DNA of 64,000 nt from Palsa-1439 sp050015495. GTDB lineage: Bacteria; Verrucomicrobiota; Verrucomicrobiia; Palsa-1439. A program made the position numbers and the translations under genes. The DNA lies in assembly GCA_050015495.1 (NCBI GenBank), contig JBEKBH010000002.1:62001-126000 (forward strand), in the 5' to 3' direction. The notes beneath the pieces were generated by a model. That model saw nothing but the letters and a program-made list of their open reading frames with translations, was not told the origin of the DNA and did no database searches. Below, one piece after another: positions 60,817 through 64,000 of this stretch (positions within the stretch are counted from its first letter, which is position 1; every line of letters starts with the position of its first letter).

Positions 60817-61728
60817 ATGAAGGTTTCGTTCACGATAGCCTTTACTGGGTTTGTCCTGTTGCTTAGTCTCTCCCAAGCCTACGGCGACACCCTCTACGTA
60901 TCCACCGGCAATCTCAATACGATCTATAAAATCGATTCAAGCGGGAACGAGTCGGTCTTCGCGACAGCTAGTTCAGGACTGAACGACCCTTCCGGTCTCG
61001 CCGTTGGCAGCAGCGGCAATTTGTATGTGTCGAATGAAGGAAATGACACGATTGAGGAATTCGGCGCGAACGGAGTCGGGACGGTCTTTGCCAATACGGC
61101 CTTGGCTCTGCCTTCCAGTCTCGCGTTTGATAGCAGCGGTAACCTTTATGTCGCAAATGCTGGCAACAACACCATTGAGGAATTTAATTCGAGCAGAACC
61201 GGGTCGGTGTTCGCATCCGCCGCGTCAGGCTTGAGCAATCCTGGTGGCCTCGCATTTGACAGCACCGGTAATCTGTACGTGGCGAATTACAATAACACGA
61301 TTCTGAAGTTCAATACAAACGGAGTCGCGTCGGCGTTTGCCAGTTCTGGCCTGAAGAATCCCGCCGGTCTTGCCTTTGACGCCAGCGGCGATCTTTACGT
61401 GGCAAACTACGGCAACAATACCATTTACAAATTCGACCCGAGCGGAGACGGTTCTTTCTTCGCAGGCACACACACTGCGCTTACAAACTCCGGGGTGAGT
61501 TTTCCAATCGGACTGGCATTTGATAGCAGCGGTAATCTGTATGTGGCGAACCATGGCGATGGCTCGGTTGAGGAAGAGAACTCAAGTGGAATCGGTTCTG
61601 TATTCGCTTCCGGGTTGGGCAACGCGGCGTACTTGGCCATCGACGACATTCCCGAGCCGTCCTCTTTTCTCCTCCTCGGCCTCGGCGCGATGACCCTGTG
61701 CCTGTTCCGCAAACCCCACCGCGCGTAG
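60817..61728 (+). CDS. Secreted NHL-type beta-propeller with PEP-CTERM anchor
   Basis: The 303-residue protein has a signal peptide (MKVSFTIAFTGFVLLLSLSQAYG), then six to seven NHL-like repeats with the pattern LAFDSSGNLYVANxGNNTIxEF, forming a six-bladed or similar propeller. The C-terminus reads IPEPSSFLLLGLGAMTLCLF followed by RKPHRA: a PEP-CTERM sorting signal of PEP, hydrophobic helix and basic tail. It should be exported and processed by an exosortase encoded elsewhere. The repeats are close to each other, implying recent expansion. I chose the ATG at 60817, which begins the signal peptide; the frame extends upstream without export features. Confidence 0.85.
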   Translation: MKVSFTIAFTGFVLLLSLSQAYGDTLYVSTGNLNTIYKIDSSGNESVFATASSGLNDPSGLAVGSSGNLYVSNEGNDTIEEFGANGVGTVFANTALALPSSLAFDSSGNLYVANAGNNTIEEFNSSRTGSVFASAASGLSNPGGLAFDSTGNLYVANYNNTILKFNTNGVASAFASSGLKNPAGLAFDASGDLYVANYGNNTIYKFDPSGDGSFFAGTHTALTNSGVSFPIGLAFDSSGNLYVANHGDGSVEEENSSGIGSVFASGLGNAAYLAIDDIPEPSSFLLLGLGAMTLCLFRKPHRA

Positions 61729-61784
61729 GCAGCTATCGCGGTCGATGCGGCACCACTGACAGGAGGCGACCTATTCGATTTTCG

Positions 61785-62942
61785 TCAGCGGAATGAATCG
61801 GCGAGATCGTCGGCCACCGTGCCGGGTTTGCGCGGCGCATTTCTCTGGAAGCGCGACGCGGCGAATTTTTCCTGGAGAAGTTTCTCGTACGCGGCGGCAT
61901 CCAGCGGCAGATCGACGGTTTGATTGCGAAAAGCAGAAAAGAGGATGGCGTTCGCAAGCTCCACGGAATGAATACCTTCCGTCGCCGGAGCGATCAACGG
62001 TTTGCCGTCGAGGATGGCGTCGACAAAATTCTGGAGTACTTCGACGTGCTGGCCGCCGCGGTCGGGAAAGGTGAACTTCGATTCTTTCGCGGCCGGGGCC
62101 GCAAACGCTTTGGTGGCGGCGCGGCTGAACTCCGTCATGGGCGTTTCATTTTTCGTGAACGAGAGCACATCGTTCTCGAACACGAGCCGTCCGTTCTCGG
62201 CGGCGATTTCGAGACGGTTGGTGCCGGGCGCTTCGCCCGTCGAGGCGATGAACACAGCGGTCGCGCCGTCGGTGTATTCGAAGTACGCGGTCACGTCGTC
62301 CTCGACCTCGATATCGTGGTAGCGGCCGAACCCGCAGAACCCGCGGACGCGGTTGGGCATGCCGAAGAACCACTGGAACAGGTCGAGATTGTGCGGGCAT
62401 TGATTGAGGAGCACGCCGCCGCCTTCGCCGGCCCAGGTGGCGCGCCAAGCGCCGAGTTTGTAGTACGCTTCGGTGCGGAACCAATTCGTGATGATCCAGT
62501 TCACGCGGCGGACCTGTCCGAGTTCGCCGTTCTGGATAAGCTCGCGCACCTTTCGGTAATAGGGATCGGTGCGTTGGTTGAACATGGCGGCGAAGACCTG
62601 TTTCGGACCCTGGTGGGCAGCGACGAGGCGTTGCCCATCCGCTTTGTGGACGGAAATCGGTTTTTCCACGAGCACGTGCAGGCTGTGTTGCAGGGCTTCG
62701 ATGCCGATGGTGGTGTGAGCGTAGTGCGGGGTGGCGATGAGCACGGCGTCGACCACGCCCGAACGAACCAACTCGTCGCTCCGCGTAAAGCCTTTGGCGT
62801 TCGGGAACCTGGCGAATTTGGCCGGGGTGGGATCGCACACGGCCGCGAGTTCGCAGCGGTTGACGGCGCCGGACGCAATCTTCTCGGCGTGTCCCAAGCC
62901 CATGGTGCCCAGGCCGATGACTCCCAATCGGATGGATTTCAT
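61785..62942 (-). CDS. Gfo/Idh/MocA-family oxidoreductase
   Basis: The 385-residue protein has an N-terminal Rossmann fold with LGVIGLGTMGLGHA (Gly10, Gly12, Gly15), the EKPISVHKADG motif whose Lys is catalytic in the family, and a C-terminal alpha/beta domain with GGGVLLNQCPHNLDLFQWF, where the His is the usual catalytic partner. Members oxidise or reduce sugars, sugar alcohols or their derivatives with NAD(P); the substrate is unknown. There is no Tat signal, unlike many PVC paralogues. It converges on the NHL gene with a 56-bp gap and is divergent to the epimerase-like gene. Confidence 0.9.
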   Translation of the reverse strand: MKSIRLGVIGLGTMGLGHAEKIASGAVNRCELAAVCDPTPAKFARFPNAKGFTRSDELVRSGVVDAVLIATPHYAHTTIGIEALQHSLHVLVEKPISVHKADGQRLVAAHQGPKQVFAAMFNQRTDPYYRKVRELIQNGELGQVRRVNWIITNWFRTEAYYKLGAWRATWAGEGGGVLLNQCPHNLDLFQWFFGMPNRVRGFCGFGRYHDIEVEDDVTAYFEYTDGATAVFIASTGEAPGTNRLEIAAENGRLVFENDVLSFTKNETPMTEFSRAATKAFAAPAAKESKFTFPDRGGQHVEVLQNFVDAILDGKPLIAPATEGIHSVELANAILFSAFRNQTVDLPLDAAAYEKLLQEKFAASRFQRNAPRKPGTVADDLADSFR

Positions 62943-63292
62943 TGTGCTCGCATTTTCAAACTTTGTGCATCCTACGCCATCGGTGGTACAGCGAACAAGT
63001 CTTTAGGACCGGAGACGGTGTGGACATGCGTCCGCCTCGGCCGCTCCGTTCATCAAATGTGGTTGACGAAATCTATGCGGAAATGGATGATTGATCCACC
63101 GGCGGCGCGGGGAAGCCCGACGGACAGGTTTGTTCAGCGTGACCGCAAGAGTTTTCTTCATTCGCGAGCAACGAAAGTTCAGGAAATGAAAGCAACTGGA
63201 ATCGCCTTGAACGCGATCGACAGCCGACCGGCGATGGTGGTGGCACTTGTGCCGTGTCGGCTTCGGCTTGGAGCCAACCGGGGCCCCTCTTG
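62943..63292. other. 350-bp divergent intergenic region
   Basis: I see no gene. A TTGACG-17-GATGAT pair at 63063-63091 could be a promoter for the plus-strand epimerase-like gene, about 200 bp upstream of its ATG. Nothing else stands out. Confidence 0.4.
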
Positions 63293-64000
63293 ATGGCCGC
63301 GACTTCCGGCAAACGAACGATTCTCGTGACCGGGTCCAATGGGTTGATCGGGTCAGAGGTGTGCCTGTACTTCGCGGCGCGAGGGTTCGAGGTGTCCGGT
63401 ATCGACAACAACCAACGGGCGGTTTTTTTTGGTCCCCAAGGTGACACGCGGTGGAACCAAAGCCGTCTCCAGAAAGCGATCCGCGATTTCCATCATTACG
63501 AAGTGGACCTGCGGGACCGCGACCGCATCGAACAGACGATCAAGGAGGTTGCTCCCCAGTTGATCGTGCACGCAGCCGCGCAACCGTCACACGATCTGGC
63601 CGCTTCCATGCCCTTCGCGGATTTCGACACCAATGCCGTCGGCACGTTGAACATGCTGGAGGCGGCGCGGCGGCACTGCCCGGAGTCGCCGTTCGCCTAT
63701 TTATCGACCAATAAGGTTTACGGAGACGGGCCCAACACGATCCGGCTGAAGGAACTCGAAACGCGCTGGGACTACGATGATCCCCGGTTTGTGGAGGGGA
63801 TTCCGGAGTCATTCGGCGTCGATCAGGTATTGCACTCGCTGTTTGGGGCCTCGAAACTGGCGGCGGATACGCTGGTCCAGGAATACGGACGATATTTTCG
63901 GATGCCAACCTGCTGTTTGCGGGGGGGCTGCCTGACCGGGCCCAATCATTCCGGAGTGGAACTGCACGGATTTCTCAGTTATCTCGTCAAATGCAACTTC
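63293..64000 (+). CDS. NAD-dependent sugar epimerase (CDP-paratose/tyvelose 2-epimerase-like), truncated by window end
   Basis: The visible 236 residues are an extended short-chain dehydrogenase/reductase: TGSNGLIGS gives the NAD-binding Gly14, Gly17, Gly20; AAAQPSHDLA and STNKVYGDGPNTIRLKELE are typical of CDP-tyvelose-type epimerases; CCLRGGCLTGPNHSGVELHG contains the substrate region. The position of the catalytic Tyr-x-x-x-Lys reads Phe184-G-A-S-Lys188, so the Tyr is replaced. I recall the same FGASK in other members of this subgroup, so it may be a family trait. It likely takes part in making a nucleotide-sugar for surface polysaccharide; the C-terminus lies outside the window. Confidence 0.85.
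   Translation, partial: MAATSGKRTILVTGSNGLIGSEVCLYFAARGFEVSGIDNNQRAVFFGPQGDTRWNQSRLQKAIRDFHHYEVDLRDRDRIEQTIKEVAPQLIVHAAAQPSHDLAASMPFADFDTNAVGTLNMLEAARRHCPESPFAYLSTNKVYGDGPNTIRLKELETRWDYDDPRFVEGIPESFGVDQVLHSLFGASKLAADTLVQEYGRYFRMPTCCLRGGCLTGPNHSGVELHGFLSYLVKCNF

Noticed and set aside
62943..63292. tRNA or small RNA gene in the divergent gap
   Set aside because: I could not form a cloverleaf or a convincing hairpin with a T-tract; only a weak promoter-like pair is visible.

Overview
The window looks like a chromosomal segment from a GC-rich Gram-negative bacterium of the PVC superphylum, most likely Verrucomicrobiota. This is inference from gene content: PEP-CTERM surface proteins, a giant protein built from autotransporter-type beta-strand repeats, a planctomycete-style cytochrome c fused to a membrane domain, a full Bat (aerotolerance) operon and tripartite RND efflux systems. 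I saw no rRNA, tRNA, CRISPR array, transposase or phage gene.

Layout. 1-1899 (minus): a truncated secreted protein and a secreted PQQ-type beta-propeller. 2057-6689 (plus): a DUF1326-like secreted protein translationally coupled to a three-subunit molybdenum hydroxylase of the periplasmic PaoABC type (2Fe-2S, molybdopterin, FAD with a four-cysteine insert) and a small Cys-rich protein. 6835-14503 (plus): moxR, DUF58, DUF4381-like, batA, batB, batC, batD, batE, nearly all overlapping. 14588-21248 (plus): a TetR repressor flanked by two copies of its probable operator, then RND permease, adaptor and outer-membrane factor. 21287-30285 (minus): an MdtABC-like efflux operon whose downstream end carries a cytochrome b562-like protein and a cytochrome c/DUF2231 membrane protein. 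30559-34232 (plus): phosphatidylserine decarboxylase, phosphatidylserine synthase, a LysE-type exporter and a YihY/BrkB membrane protein.

34787-58646 (plus) is the most unusual part. Two TadE-like proteins and a TadG/VWA protein stand without any Tad pilus machinery. After a 416-bp gap full of interleaved palindromes comes a small sigma-factor-like gene, and 5 bp after its stop begins a single uninterrupted 20,436-bp gene, about 32% of the window. It encodes a 6,811-residue exported protein made almost wholly of beta-strand repeats and ending in a PEP-CTERM anchor. Its repeats include an exactly 225-bp-periodic tandem array and several long duplications, kilobases apart, that all keep the reading frame. 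A regulator gene directly in front of one giant surface protein suggests a dedicated control unit.

58698-64000: a rhomboid-like membrane protein without the protease residues, an aldo/keto reductase, a second PEP-CTERM protein (NHL-type propeller), a Gfo/Idh/MocA oxidoreductase (minus) and the start of a CDP-paratose/tyvelose-epimerase-like sugar enzyme cut by the window end.
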